Below are positions 10,056 through 20,750 of a DNA stretch of 64,000 nt, piece after piece. The DNA comes from Herbaspirillum sp. CF444 (GTDB taxonomy: Bacteria > Pseudomonadota > Gammaproteobacteria > Burkholderiales > Burkholderiaceae_D). The stretch's first letter is position 1; each line of letters starts with the position of its first letter. The notes under the pieces are model-generated. The model was given only the letters and a program-made list of their open reading frames with translations, was not told the origin of the DNA and searched no databases. The stretch covers positions 62,001-126,000 of the forward strand of contig NZ_AKJW01000088.1 in NCBI RefSeq assembly GCF_000282135.1, written 5' to 3'. The translations under genes were made by a program, and so were the position numbers.

Positions 10056-10652
10056 ATGTCGCAAACCAATCCACGCGTTGCCGATCATCCCATCGATCCC
10101 CAATTTCTGAACCGCTGGTCGCCGCGCGCTTACACCGGCGCCGATATTTCCGAAGAAACCGTCCTGACCTTTCTGGAAGCAGCGCGCTGGGCGCCGTCGT
10201 CCTACAATTCGCAACCGTGGCGTTTCGTCTATGCCCGTCGCGGCACGCCGCAATGGGACGGCCTGCTGGGTTTGCTTAATGAATTCAATCGCGGCTGGGC
10301 GGAAAAGGCTTCGGTCCTGATCATCGTGCTGTCCAAGACCACTTTCACGCCGCCGGGTGCAAGCGCGCCGGTGCCTGCAACCACGCATTCCTTCGACACC
10401 GGTTCGGCCTGGGCCTACCTGGCGCTGCAAGCCAGCCTGTCGGGATGGCATGCGCACGGCATGGCCGGTTTCGACAAGGACAGGGCGCGCACCGAGCTGG
10501 GCGTCCCGGCCGACTTTTCGGTCGAAGCCGCGGTTGCGGTTGGCAAACTGGGGGATAAATCGATCCTGCCGGAAGGCATGCAAGCCCGCGAACTGCCGTC
10601 GCCGCGCGAGCCGCTGAGCAAATTGGCATTCGAAGGTAAATTTCAGGGTTAA
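10056..10652 (+). CDS. Nitroreductase family protein
   Basis: The 198-residue protein has the nitroreductase N-terminal pattern RWSPRAYTGADISEETVLTF, then EAARWAPSSYNSQPWRFVYA, whose Arg and Ser-Ser-x-N-x-QPW contacts bind FMN. Near the C-terminus, VAVGKLGD corresponds to the family's (I/V)-x-G-x-x-G/D segment. It is expected to be an FMN-dependent NAD(P)H oxidoreductase in the cytoplasm. The substrate cannot be inferred. ATG 10056 has GGAG 8 bases upstream. It stands alone, followed by tRNA-Asp. Confidence 0.9.
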   Translation: MSQTNPRVADHPIDPQFLNRWSPRAYTGADISEETVLTFLEAARWAPSSYNSQPWRFVYARRGTPQWDGLLGLLNEFNRGWAEKASVLIIVLSKTTFTPPGASAPVPATTHSFDTGSAWAYLALQASLSGWHAHGMAGFDKDRARTELGVPADFSVEAAVAVGKLGDKSILPEGMQARELPSPREPLSKLAFEGKFQG

Positions 10653-10667
10653 TTTGTAGAAAAGTAC

Positions 10668-10696
10668 TGGAATTCCTGTGAAAGCTCCGCTATAAT
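10668..10696 (+). promoter_or_regulatory. Probable promoter of tRNA-Asp
   Basis: A perfect TATAAT at 10691-10696 lies 33 bp upstream of the mature tRNA. The matching -35 at 10668-10673 (TGGAAT) is weak. Confidence 0.5.
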
Positions 10697-10729
10697 TGCG
10701 GTCTTTCAGCGAGACTGAAAACCAAATCT

Positions 10730-10806
10730 GGAGTGGTAGTTCAGTTGGTTAGAATACCGGCCTGTCACGCCGGGGGTCGCGGGTTCGAGCCCCGTCCGCT
10801 CCGCCA
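10730..10806 (+). tRNA. tRNA-Asp (anticodon GTC)
   Basis: This 77-nt gene includes an encoded CCA. The acceptor arms GGAGTGG/CCGCTCC pair over 7 bp with one G-U. The anticodon arm CCGGC-CTGTCAC-GCCGG places GTC in the loop, and the T arm GCGGG-TTCGAGC-CCCGT is canonical. The gene is bordered by its own promoter and a strong terminator, so it is a single-gene unit. No integrase lies next to it. Confidence 0.97.
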
Positions 10807-10812
10807 AAACAC

Positions 10813-10851
10813 AAACGCCTGCTTAGTGGAAACTAAGCAGGCGTTTTTGTT
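10813..10851 (+). terminator. Terminator of tRNA-Asp
   Basis: A perfect 14-bp stem, AAACGCCTGCTTAG/CTAAGCAGGCGTTT, has a 6-base loop and is followed by TTGTTTTT. Confidence 0.88.
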
Positions 10852-11022
10852 TTTAAGCTCCTGATTCCATGCCCGAATCCATGCCCGAAGGGCATGTCTG
10901 ACATCGGAGCGGAGTGAGCCGCCTGCACGGCTCACGGCGGCGCATTTTCTTATCCTGAAGGGGTTGCTTGCAAGCGAATCCGCGGCCTGCGGAACGTAGG
11001 CGAGCCCCTGATGCCCCACAAA

Positions 11023-11058
11023 AGTAAAAGCCCTGCTTAGTGCAACCAAGCAGGGCTT
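11023..11058 (-). terminator. Terminator of the fusA gene (minus strand)
   Basis: Arms AAGCCCTGCTT (11028-11038) and AAGCAGGGCTT (11048-11058) form a stem followed, on the minus strand, by TTTACTTTTG. It lies 45 bp beyond the fusA stop. Its core CCTGCTTAG is shared with the tRNA-Asp terminator. Confidence 0.7.
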
Positions 11059-11103
11059 CTACGTCTTACAAAGAGCTAACGAAGTTTAGCGAACGGTCGA
11101 GCC

Positions 11104-13212
<2,109 letters not shown>

Positions 13213-13449
13213 GACGTTTCCTTTCGCTGCATTTTCACTACGTCGTTGGATGAACCGGTAGAAAGCAATCGCGGCGGAGTCACATTATGCGCATATTTTG
13301 GCGCTGCATGTGATCCGACGATACTGGCTGAAAGTTTGGTTGAAGATGCAACTTTCCGTTCTTTCCGGTTCGGCTTCTTGCTTTCTTGACTGTAATTGTC
13401 TGCAATTGACTGTTAGACAAGGAAGCTTTCGCATCATCATAGTCAGTAT

Positions 13450-13471
13450 TTATGTAATGCGTGTTACATAA
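13450..13471. promoter_or_regulatory. Palindrome in the fusA/tetR divergent region
   Basis: TTATGTAA and TTACATAA form perfect 8-bp arms around TGCGTG. The site lies in the 366-bp gap between divergent fusA and the TetR gene, 108 bp before the latter's ATG. The symmetry and spacing fit a dimeric regulator site, possibly for the TetR protein itself. Nothing else clear is seen in this gap apart from the promoter at 13505. Confidence 0.45.
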
Positions 13472-13504
13472 TAGTTTTTGACTCAAAATGCTGTCAAGGT
13501 ATTT

Positions 13505-13533
13505 TTGTAATTCAAATTAAAGTAAGCTACACT
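13505..13533 (+). promoter_or_regulatory. Possible promoter of the TetR gene
   Basis: TTGTAA and TACACT are separated by 17 bp, about 45 bp before the ATG at 13579, in an AT-rich stretch. Confidence 0.4.
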
Positions 13534-13578
13534 GGTCGCAGAAAATCCACAGCACCGCGATCACGAAGGAGCATTCCG

Positions 13579-14199
13579 ATGCAGCAAACAAGAGGGCGGC
13601 CGCGCAGTTTCGACCGAGACGAAGCGCTACGCCTGGCAATGCAGGTATTTTGGAGCAAGGGTTACGAAGGCACGACCATGGCCGATCTGACGACCGCCAT
13701 CGGCGTCAAGGCGCCCAGTCTGTATGCGGCGTTCGGCGACAAGAATGCGCTGTTCCGCGAAGCTGTCGAGTTTTATTCCACGACCACCGCCGCCGCGCCG
13801 ATGAACGCCCTGAAAGAAGGCCACGGCGTACGCGAGGACGTGTTCAATATGTTGCACGCGAGTATCGACGCCTTCGCCGGCAAGGGATGCATGGTGGTGA
13901 CGTCGGCCATCAATTGCGCTCCGGAAAACAGCGCGCACGCCGAAGAGCTGCGCGCGCGCCGCCACAAAAAACGCCAGGCGCTGGACAAGCGCTTCCGCCA
14001 GGCGCAAACGCAGGGGGAACTCGCCGCCGATGTCGATATCGATGGCCTCAGCGATTTCTACACTGCCGTTTTGCATGGCCTGTCATTGAGCGCGCGCGAC
14101 GGCGTCGGTTGCGAACGTCTGGCCAACACGATTTGTCACGCCATGAAAGCGCTCGACGCCGTGTTGATTGTGCCGAAGAAAAAACGTCCCGTGCAATAA
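13579..14199 (+). CDS. TetR/AcrR family transcriptional regulator
   Basis: The 206-residue protein begins RGRPRSFDRDEALRLAMQVF and has a TetR-type helix-turn-helix, GTTMADLTTAIGVKAPSLYA followed by AFGDKNALF, at about residues 34-62. The C-terminal ligand domain contains GKGCMVVTSAINCAPE, typical of a widespread subgroup regulating oxidoreductase or efflux genes. AAGGAG precedes the ATG. It is monocistronic, with its own terminator. The target is not obvious: fusA is divergent and rdgC convergent, so self-regulation through the 13450 palindrome is the simplest guess. Confidence 0.9.
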   Translation: MQQTRGRPRSFDRDEALRLAMQVFWSKGYEGTTMADLTTAIGVKAPSLYAAFGDKNALFREAVEFYSTTTAAAPMNALKEGHGVREDVFNMLHASIDAFAGKGCMVVTSAINCAPENSAHAEELRARRHKKRQALDKRFRQAQTQGELAADVDIDGLSDFYTAVLHGLSLSARDGVGCERLANTICHAMKALDAVLIVPKKKRPVQ

Positions 14200-14202
14200 A
14201 AA

Positions 14203-14238
14203 ACGCCGGAAGATACAAGGATCTGCCGGCGTCTTTTT
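14203..14238 (+). terminator. Terminator after the TetR gene
   Basis: ACGCCGG and CCGGCGT arms are followed by C and five T, starting 4 bp after the stop. The rdgC gene converges on it. Confidence 0.75.
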
Positions 14239-14259
14239 ATGTTGTCGGGCGTGAAGCGA

Positions 14260-15186
14260 TCAGGCCGCCAATGCCGCCGAGCCGTCGTTCTCGCGCAACT
14301 GGCCACCCAAGGCATCGACCAGATCGACCAGCATCTTGCTGACCTCGCCGGTCATCAGCATGAAGTCGCCGTCAAAGCGCTCATCATCATTCTTGTTCGT
14401 CACATCGTTGTCCTCTTTCAGCACATCAAGCGGTGCAATCTTCTTGACGCTCAGGTTCTCGGTCAGCACGAAAGACACGCGATCATTCCAGGTCAGCGCC
14501 AGGCGCGTGCACTGCTTGCCCGATTCGATATGGCGGCGCACGTCGTCCGGCTCCAGCGTGTGACGCACGAAACGCACGGTCGCCTTGCTGTCGCCGCTGG
14601 CGCGCAATTCGGTATCCTGATCGACGGTGAAGCCGCTCGGCGCTTCATCCGACGCCAGCCAGTCGGTCATCGACGACAAGGGCGAGCGCACGGTACGCAG
14701 CGTTTCAAGCGGAAATTTCGGGATCGCCTTCAACAGCAGTTTCAGGACTTCTTCCGCCTTGCCGGAGCTGCCGGCATCGACGATCAGCCAGCCATTGACC
14801 GGGTCGATCCAGGTCCAGGTGCTGCGCACGATGCTGAAGGCGCGCGGCAGCAATTCATCGGTGACCTGTTCCTTCAATTCCTTGGTCTGCTTGCGGCCCG
14901 GAGGGAAACCTTGCTGTTCTTCCAGTTCGGCGGCGCGCGCCTTGGTGACCTGGTTGACCACGGTGCTGGGCAGCAGCTTCTTTTCGGTGTCCAGCTTGAG
15001 CAGGAACTGGCGGTTGACGACATGCACCAGTTGTTCATTGCCGCGCGGGGAAACCCAGCCTTGCGATTGCATTTCCAGGCTGGGGCAAGCGGCAAACGAT
15101 TGCGGCGCGAGATAGGATTCGAGCTGTTCGGCGCTGATGGCCCAAGGTGCAGGGAGGCGATAAATCTGAAGGTTCTTAAACCACAT
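14260..15186 (-). CDS. rdgC: Recombination-associated protein RdgC
   Basis: The 308-residue protein starts [20 protein letters not shown], the RdgC signature, and carries [20 protein letters not shown] in the middle and [20 protein letters not shown] towards the end. RdgC is a ring-shaped DNA-binding protein that limits RecA filament formation and associates with the nucleoid. It is a single gene, convergent with the TetR gene. Length and termini are normal. Confidence 0.96.
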   Translation of the reverse strand: MWFKNLQIYRLPAPWAISAEQLESYLAPQSFAACPSLEMQSQGWVSPRGNEQLVHVVNRQFLLKLDTEKKLLPSTVVNQVTKARAAELEEQQGFPPGRKQTKELKEQVTDELLPRAFSIVRSTWTWIDPVNGWLIVDAGSSGKAEEVLKLLLKAIPKFPLETLRTVRSPLSSMTDWLASDEAPSGFTVDQDTELRASGDSKATVRFVRHTLEPDDVRRHIESGKQCTRLALTWNDRVSFVLTENLSVKKIAPLDVLKEDNDVTNKNDDERFDGDFMLMTGEVSKMLVDLVDALGGQLRENDGSAALAA

Positions 15187-15345
15187 GGCGTTCGGGCAAA
15201 AGCGTCCATTTTACACGCAGCGGAGAGTTGGATTATCTTTCCTGCGCGATTTCTTGTCGCGCATTCCGGTCAAGTAATAACGTTTTGTTTGCCGCGAGGG
15301 AGTAAGGCGATGCGTGACCTGCTCTCCCTCTCCGTCAATGTCCTG

Positions 15346-16119
15346 TTACTGGACGATATCGCTGTTGACGTCGACCGATCCACCATAGTCATTGAGATAA
15401 GTGAAGCGGACTTTGGTGCCTTGCTGGGGCGCCTGGCTCACGTTTTTGAGGACGTAGCGGAATTGGCCATTCGGAGGCATCATGCCGCCTTCTTCATTGA
15501 CGACCTTCGGTTCGGTCTCGGGCGTATCGCCGGGAGCGACAAAGGCCGCCCGGGTTACGCTGATGTGGTAAGGCGTCGGGTTTTTTCCTTCAAGAACATA
15601 AGAATTGCCATCGCGAATCAATTTCCATGTCACTTTCGGCGGAGCGGCGAACAGCGCGTCTTGACTATTAAGATTTTTCGGGCGGAAGAAAATTTTGATG
15701 CGCGTACGAAACGCCATCTGTACGTAGTTGGCGTCATTGGGATCGATGCCTTGTGGCCGTGGCGGCACTTCCAAAAGATTGAGATAAAAAATGGATTCGT
15801 GATCTTGCGGCAACGGAGCTTTATTGTAGATCATGCGCACGGTCTGGCCTTTGGCCGGATCGATGCGAAACAGCGGCGGCGTGAGCAGGAAAGGGACGTC
15901 TTCGGCTGCCGGCGTCGACTTGGGATCGCCTTTGTCAATCCACATTTGAACGAGGCCCGGACTTGCTCCCTCGTTGGTCATGCGCACGGTGACTTCGCGC
16001 TCGTCGGAAGGAAAGATTACACGGGTGCCGTTGATGACTACACTGGCCCATGCCGGGATGATCGAGATCGCAGCGATTATGGCGCAGGCGGCACGAAAAA
16101 ACTTGAAACGGATACGCAT
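15346..16119 (-). CDS. Periplasmic fimbrial chaperone (PapD-like)
   Basis: The 257-residue protein has a signal peptide ending near IPAWA. The first Ig-like domain has the G1-strand motif FRIDPAKGQTVRMIYN, IFYLNLLEVPP, and the Arg of TRIKIFFRPKNL. The second domain is about residues 150-257. These are chaperone-usher hallmarks: donor-strand complementation of pilins in the periplasm. It lies 134 bp downstream of the pilin gene, separated by a stem-loop. No usher gene follows, as rdgC is next. It might serve an usher encoded elsewhere or be a relic. Confidence 0.9.
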   Translation of the reverse strand: MRIRFKFFRAACAIIAAISIIPAWASVVINGTRVIFPSDEREVTVRMTNEGASPGLVQMWIDKGDPKSTPAAEDVPFLLTPPLFRIDPAKGQTVRMIYNKAPLPQDHESIFYLNLLEVPPRPQGIDPNDANYVQMAFRTRIKIFFRPKNLNSQDALFAAPPKVTWKLIRDGNSYVLEGKNPTPYHISVTRAAFVAPGDTPETEPKVVNEEGGMMPPNGQFRYVLKNVSQAPQQGTKVRFTYLNDYGGSVDVNSDIVQ

Positions 16120-16174
16120 ATTTCCACCCTGTTGGTGTTGGAGATATTGATGATGAATAGGTACATAGAAGGCA

Positions 16175-16198
16175 ATGAAGCCACGGAAGTGGCTTCAT
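16175..16198 (-). repeat. Stem-loop between pilin and chaperone genes
   Basis: ATGAAGCCAC and GTGGCTTCAT form a perfect 10-bp stem with loop GGAA. There is no T run, so on the minus-strand transcript it more likely acts as an mRNA stabiliser or partial attenuator, giving more pilin than chaperone. Confidence 0.55.
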
Positions 16199-16253
16199 CG
16201 AGACTTGCTTGGACTAGCGAGCCGAAAACAGGAGCATCTCTGGTCCGGTATGT

Positions 16254-16790
16254 TTATTGATACTCAAGGCTGTAAGTCACGGACGTAGTGGTCGCACCGG
16301 AAGTCGCACCGCCTTGAGACACATACAGTGCGTAATAGACCGGATTGGCGGTGCCGTCAGCGGCGATAGGGAAGAACGCCGTATTTTGGCCGCCGGTCAT
16401 TGCACCGATGTTGACCTTGCTGGTGCCTGCGGCATCGTTGAACAGACCGATCTGAACCTTCTGGGCGCCACCGGCAGCGACATTCAGACGACCAGTTGTG
16501 TAGTCGACGTTGGCGCCTGGTTCGAAGTAGAGACGAACGCCGCCGGAGGCTGGTGTGCAGTTTGTCAGCGTCAGAGGAACGCGTGTCGAACCGGCTTGGG
16601 AGCCGGCAACTGCCAGTGTCGAGGCCGATACCTTAGGCAGTGTCACGGTGAAGGTCGGTTGTCCGCCGTTGATTGTGCAAGTCTGATCGGTAATCTGGCC
16701 GCTGAAATTGATGGTGCCGTCGCTGGCGAAGGAAGCCATGGGCGCCAGTGCCGCAGCTGCCAGCAAGGAGGCGAGGATGGTTTTTTTCAT
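16254..16790 (-). CDS. Type 1-like fimbrial major subunit
   Basis: The 178-residue protein has signal peptide MKKTILASLLAAAALAPMAS...FA. The mature part opens GTINFSGQITDQTCTINGGQ with the first conserved Cys; the second is in LTLTNCTPASGG, forming the pilin disulfide. It ends VTYSLEYQ, the penultimate-Tyr pilin ending recognised by chaperones. The start at 16790 is set by the signal peptide. A longer frame to 16904 has no support. It is the first gene of a two-gene cluster with the chaperone. Tip adhesin and usher are absent from the window. Confidence 0.92.
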   Translation of the reverse strand: MKKTILASLLAAAALAPMASFASDGTINFSGQITDQTCTINGGQPTFTVTLPKVSASTLAVAGSQAGSTRVPLTLTNCTPASGGVRLYFEPGANVDYTTGRLNVAAGGAQKVQIGLFNDAAGTSKVNIGAMTGGQNTAFFPIAADGTANPVYYALYVSQGGATSGATTTSVTYSLEYQ

Positions 16791-17338
16791 GTGGTGTACT
16801 CCAAAAGAATGTAAAGACAGTGGGTTGTTGTGATCATCAAGATTTTCGGACGCGCGGAAACTTGTGTGATGCTGCGTTCCTTGCGTTCGGCGGCAATGAT
16901 GCATTCCATTCCTTGCTCAAACCTCAATCACAGGACGCATGTTAGGGATGGGAAGTTAATAAAAATATAAGAAAATTCTCAAAAGGGGTGGCGTGTGATT
17001 TCATGAAACGCCAAGCTGACGATTACCTGACCCGAGAGGGAAAATGACCGAAATTTTTCTGGCTTCGCGCCTCAGGGAAAATTTCTCCTGCACGCCCTGA
17101 CAGGGCGAAGACGACTTCACCGTGTCGTGTTGCCGAAGGCAAAAAAGAAGGAAGGGACGGCCCGTGTTCCATCGGAAAACGGAAAGCGGCAGTTAAGGTC
17201 GGCTTGCCGCAGACACGGATACCAGATTCATTGGATCATTGGAATTCTCGACGAGACAGGAGCGATGCGGAAGGCAAGCATCTCCGCCGCGCGCGAAGCG
17301 ATGCATGGCAGCAGACTATCGGAATTCTTGCGCCATGC
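16791..17338. other. Intergenic stretch upstream of the pilin gene
   Basis: No gene is supported. The AT-rich 16940-16985 segment is the likeliest place for the pilin promoter. A small GCCCTGACAGGGC hairpin sits near 17092-17106. No invertible-element repeats or homopolymer tract that would suggest phase variation were seen. Confidence 0.5.
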
Positions 17339-18133
17339 TCAAGCAGGATCGATGGGCGATTGTGCGACGAACAGGTCGCCCTGGATCTCTCCGGGATCTT
17401 GCGCTTCGGCGCCGGGGCGCGACAGCGCACCGACCCGGACGCCGAGCAACCTCAGTCTTTGTTCCAGCGGAACGCGGCGTAGACATTCGCCAGCAGCCTG
17501 ACGAATCGTCGCCGCGGCGGAGGTCGGCTCCGGCAGCGTGACGTCGCGCGTGACGGTGGAAAAATCGGCGTAGCGCAACTTGATGCCGATGGTGCGCCCA
17601 AGATATCCCTTGCGGTGCAGGTCGTCGGCGACACGCTCACACAGCGCCGTGAAAATTCCCGACAGCTTCTCCCGGTCATGGCGTGCATGCAGGTCGCGTT
17701 CAAAGGTGGTTTCGCGGCTGATCGATTTCGGTTCCGAGCTGGTCGAGACCGGGCGGTCGTCGATGCCCTGCGCGACATTGCCGAGCCAGGCCGAATAGCT
17801 GCGACCGAAATGTTCCTGCAGCAGGCCGGCATCGGCCCGGGCAAGATCGCCGACGGTGACGATGCCGAGCGCCGTCAGTTTTTCTGCCGCCTTGGGGCCG
17901 ATGCCATTGATCTTGCGCGCCGGCAGCGGCCATATCCGCGTCGGCACATCGTCCATCGTGAGGATGGTCAGGCCGTTGGGTTTTTCCAGATCCGAGCAAA
18001 TCTTTGCCAGCAGTTTGTTGGGCGCGATGCCGATCGAGCACGACAGATTGGTGGCTTCGCGCACCGCTTCCTTGATCCGTGTCGCCAGTGCGCGGGTCTC
18101 TTCCGTGTGTTCGCTCAGGTCGATGTATATCCC
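17339..18133 (-). pseudogene. dinB: DNA polymerase IV, N-terminally truncated
   Basis: The frame encodes about 263 residues of DinB. Readable sequence starts YIDLSEHTEETRALATRIKE around 18131, continues through TNLSCSIGIAPNKLLAKICS, INGIGPKAAEKL (thumb helix-hairpin-helix) and the little-finger domain to the C-terminus. About 100 N-terminal residues, with the first catalytic Asp and most of the palm, are missing. An in-frame TAG stands at 18136-18138, and foreign IS110-like sequence begins there. A GTG-started 241-residue product is possible but could not be an active polymerase. The lost 5' part was not found elsewhere in the window. Confidence 0.85.
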
Positions 18134-18606
18134 ATATGGCTACTTTATAGATACCAAAGTGAGTGGGAAATCTGGCTAGAGATGGCTACAGAAAAGGACT
18201 ATCGGGATTTCATGTAGTCGGAATAAGATACAAAATTGGGTAGCAAAGTAAGAAAATCCTCCACAAGCCGTAAAAAACGAGTTGGCCAACCGTTTATCAA
18301 ACAGACTCATCCGGTAAGTAATAACTATCCGGATGGCTCAGCAACACTTGAATGACACGTGCGTTCTTATTTGCCAGCGCAACGGCTGCCCGGTTATAAC
18401 CTCGGTGTGCGATCAGCTCTTGTAGCCATCGGCTGCGCGCATCACTTTAGTGCCATACTTTGCGGAGCCGCCGCGATCCTATCCGTGTAACGGAAACACG
18501 CGCTTAGCTAGATCAATTCCAAGAATGTCGATATCCATGACAGACATCCACATCTAAATTGGATGAAACGCTAGTTTGATCCTATTGGTGGTGTCGGGGC
18601 CATCTC
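18134..18606 (-). mobile_element. IS110-family remnant, internally deleted (left copy)
   Basis: On the minus strand, positions 18606 to about 18435 match the start of the IS110-type element at 25450 almost base for base, including the start MDIDILGIDLAKRV. The reading then jumps at GCGCGCAG to a C-terminal piece, LIAHRGYNRAAVALANKNAR, ending about 18297. The transposase therefore lost its middle and also has a stop in the N-terminal part. About 160 bp of presumed element end then meets the broken dinB. This copy cannot move by itself. Confidence 0.8.
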
Positions 18607-18767
18607 AGGAAATCAACATTTATAACGCGACAATGTTATTCCCCAGTTATTCCGGGGGGGCGGTGGAAGGGTTGAATGAAAGATATGTATCTGGAATTGG
18701 ACTGTAGGGTATCGAGTCAGCTTGTCAGATTTTCTACAAAAAATCTGCAATATTCCGGCCGTCGCTC

Positions 18768-18795
18768 TGGTGACGCTGCTGTCACAGCGTCACCA
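18768..18795. repeat. Perfect hairpin downstream of the ThDP enzyme gene
   Basis: TGGTGACGCTG and CAGCGTCACCA form an 11-bp stem with loop CTGTCA, 17 bp beyond the stop of the minus-strand gene at 18812. No T run follows, so it is at best a weak terminator. Confidence 0.5.
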
Positions 18796-18811
18796 AATCC
18801 GTTTGGCACGG

Positions 18812-20521
18812 TCAGTCCTGATGGTTCTTGCTGTCAGCACGTTCGGCCAGCGCTGTATTGCGTAGGCCGGACAGCGTTGCGCGCGGCGTCAGCATTTCCC
18901 GGTCGAGCCGGATCTCGATCAGATATGGCATCGAGGTGGAACTTGAAATATGCAAGGCCTTTTCCAGTGCTGCTTCAAATTGCTCGGTCTTGTCGATGGC
19001 GCAACCATCCAGACCAAATGATTTCGCATAGGCCACGAAGTCAGGATTGTTGAGGTCGGTCGCCATGACGCGGCCTGGATAATTCTTTTCCTGGTGCATG
19101 CGGATCGTCGCGTACATGCCATTGTTAAAGATCAGGAACACGATCCCCAACCGATGTAAGACCGCGGTTGCCAGCTCTTGCGAAGTCATCAGGAAGCAAC
19201 CGTCACCGGCCAGGCAAATAACCTGTCGGGCCGGGAAGCATAGCTTGGCGGCGATCGCCGCCGGCACGCCGTAGCCCATGGCGCCGCTAGTCGGTGCCAA
19301 CTGGCTCTTGGGTTGTGAAAACTGATAATAGCGATGCGCCCAGGCCGTGTAATTGCCGGCGCCGTTGGTCAGAATTGCATCCTGATTCAGAATGCGCTGC
19401 ATCTGCTTAAATGCCTGCGCGGGATCGAAGTCGGTGCTGCGTTGAGGCGGTTCAATATAGGCTAGATAGTTGTCGCGGGCCTGTTGCTTCCAACCGTGCC
19501 AGGCTTGCGCATCCACGGAAGGCAAGCGCACTGCCATACGCGCAAAGGCGTTCATCGCAGACACAATCTTGACGTCGGTCTGATACACGCGTCCGAGCTC
19601 TTCCGCCGCCGGCATGACGTGTACCAGTTTCTGTCTTGGCCGCGGGATATCCAGCAACGTATAACCGCTGGTGACCATTTCACCGAGGCGCGAGCCGACC
19701 GCAATCAGTAGATCGGACTCGACAATCATTTTTGCCAGCGCCGGATTGACGCCGATGCCGACTTCGCCGACGTAGTTGGGATGACGGTTGTCGAACAGGT
19801 CCTGACGACGAAACGAGGCTGCCACGGGAAGGTTGTTCTGGGTGGCAAAGCGTTCCATGTTGCGCATGCCGTCCTGATCCCAATTGGATCCACCTAGGAT
19901 CAGCATTGGCCGTTGCGCCTGCCGCAGCAGCAGTTGCATCTGCTGCAGAGGATCCGGATCGGGATAGGCCTGTACCGGTTCCACCTTATGGATTTCGCGC
20001 GGGAAGGTCGATTCGGTCAGCATATCTTCCGGCAAGGCAATCACCACCGGCCCGGGACGACCTGACATCGCCACCGCAAATGCCCGCGCCACATACTCAC
20101 CCACGCGCGCTACATCGTCGAGCTGCGTTACCCATTTGGTGAATTGGCCGAACATGCGGCGATAGTCGATTTCCTGAAAGGCTTCGCGTTCGCACATGTC
20201 TCGTCCGACCTGACCGACAAACAGAATCATCGGCGTCGAATCCTGGAATGCGGTATGTACACCGATGCTGGCATTGGTGGCGCCGGGGCCGCGCGTGACA
20301 AAGCAGATGCCTGGCCTGCCGGTCAGTTTTCCGTAGGCTTCGGCCATGAACGATGCAGATCCTTCATGACGGCAGGAAATCACGCGAATCTCCTGTTGAT
20401 GGTCGTAGAGGGCGTTGAGAACATCCAGATAGCTTTCTCCCGGAACGCAGAAAGTGGTATCGATTCCTTGCGCCAGTAGTGCATCGACCAGCAACTGGCC
20501 GCCGGTTTTCAGTTTTGACAT
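18812..20521 (-). CDS. Thiamine diphosphate-dependent enzyme, acetolactate synthase-like
   Basis: The 569-residue protein has the three-domain ThDP layout. The Pyr domain has the catalytic Glu in RHEGSASFMAEAYGKLTG (Glu53), followed by FVTRGPGATNASIGVHTAFQ. The central domain spans about 190-330. The PP domain has the cofactor motif GDGCFLM...NN ending in IFNNGMYA. Related enzymes include acetolactate synthase, glyoxylate carboligase and 2-keto-acid decarboxylases. No regulatory small subunit is nearby, which argues for a catabolic lyase or carboligase rather than branched-chain synthesis. The start at 20521 fits family N-termini. It is preceded by an AraC gene and faces a permease/SDR set. 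Confidence 0.88.
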   Translation of the reverse strand: MSKLKTGGQLLVDALLAQGIDTTFCVPGESYLDVLNALYDHQQEIRVISCRHEGSASFMAEAYGKLTGRPGICFVTRGPGATNASIGVHTAFQDSTPMILFVGQVGRDMCEREAFQEIDYRRMFGQFTKWVTQLDDVARVGEYVARAFAVAMSGRPGPVVIALPEDMLTESTFPREIHKVEPVQAYPDPDPLQQMQLLLRQAQRPMLILGGSNWDQDGMRNMERFATQNNLPVAASFRRQDLFDNRHPNYVGEVGIGVNPALAKMIVESDLLIAVGSRLGEMVTSGYTLLDIPRPRQKLVHVMPAAEELGRVYQTDVKIVSAMNAFARMAVRLPSVDAQAWHGWKQQARDNYLAYIEPPQRSTDFDPAQAFKQMQRILNQDAILTNGAGNYTAWAHRYYQFSQPKSQLAPTSGAMGYGVPAAIAAKLCFPARQVICLAGDGCFLMTSQELATAVLHRLGIVFLIFNNGMYATIRMHQEKNYPGRVMATDLNNPDFVAYAKSFGLDGCAIDKTEQFEAALEKALHISSSTSMPYLIEIRLDREMLTPRATLSGLRNTALAERADSKNHQD

Positions 20522-20750
20522 GCTCGTCTCTTGTATGCCGGCGCACCGGCTGCTGTTGAATGATGGATTGAATGAAGTTCGGCGAGTTCGAGGCGTTGCG
20601 GGAACGTCGCTGATCACGGCGCGTGCACCCCCGTTGCATTTCGGCTCTCGACAGAATGAGGATACAAGTAGGCTCTGCGCGAGCGATAGGACTAATCCGC
20701 AGATTTGCTGTACTTCTTGGAGAAAATGGCGTGTGCGAGGGAGGCGCGGC

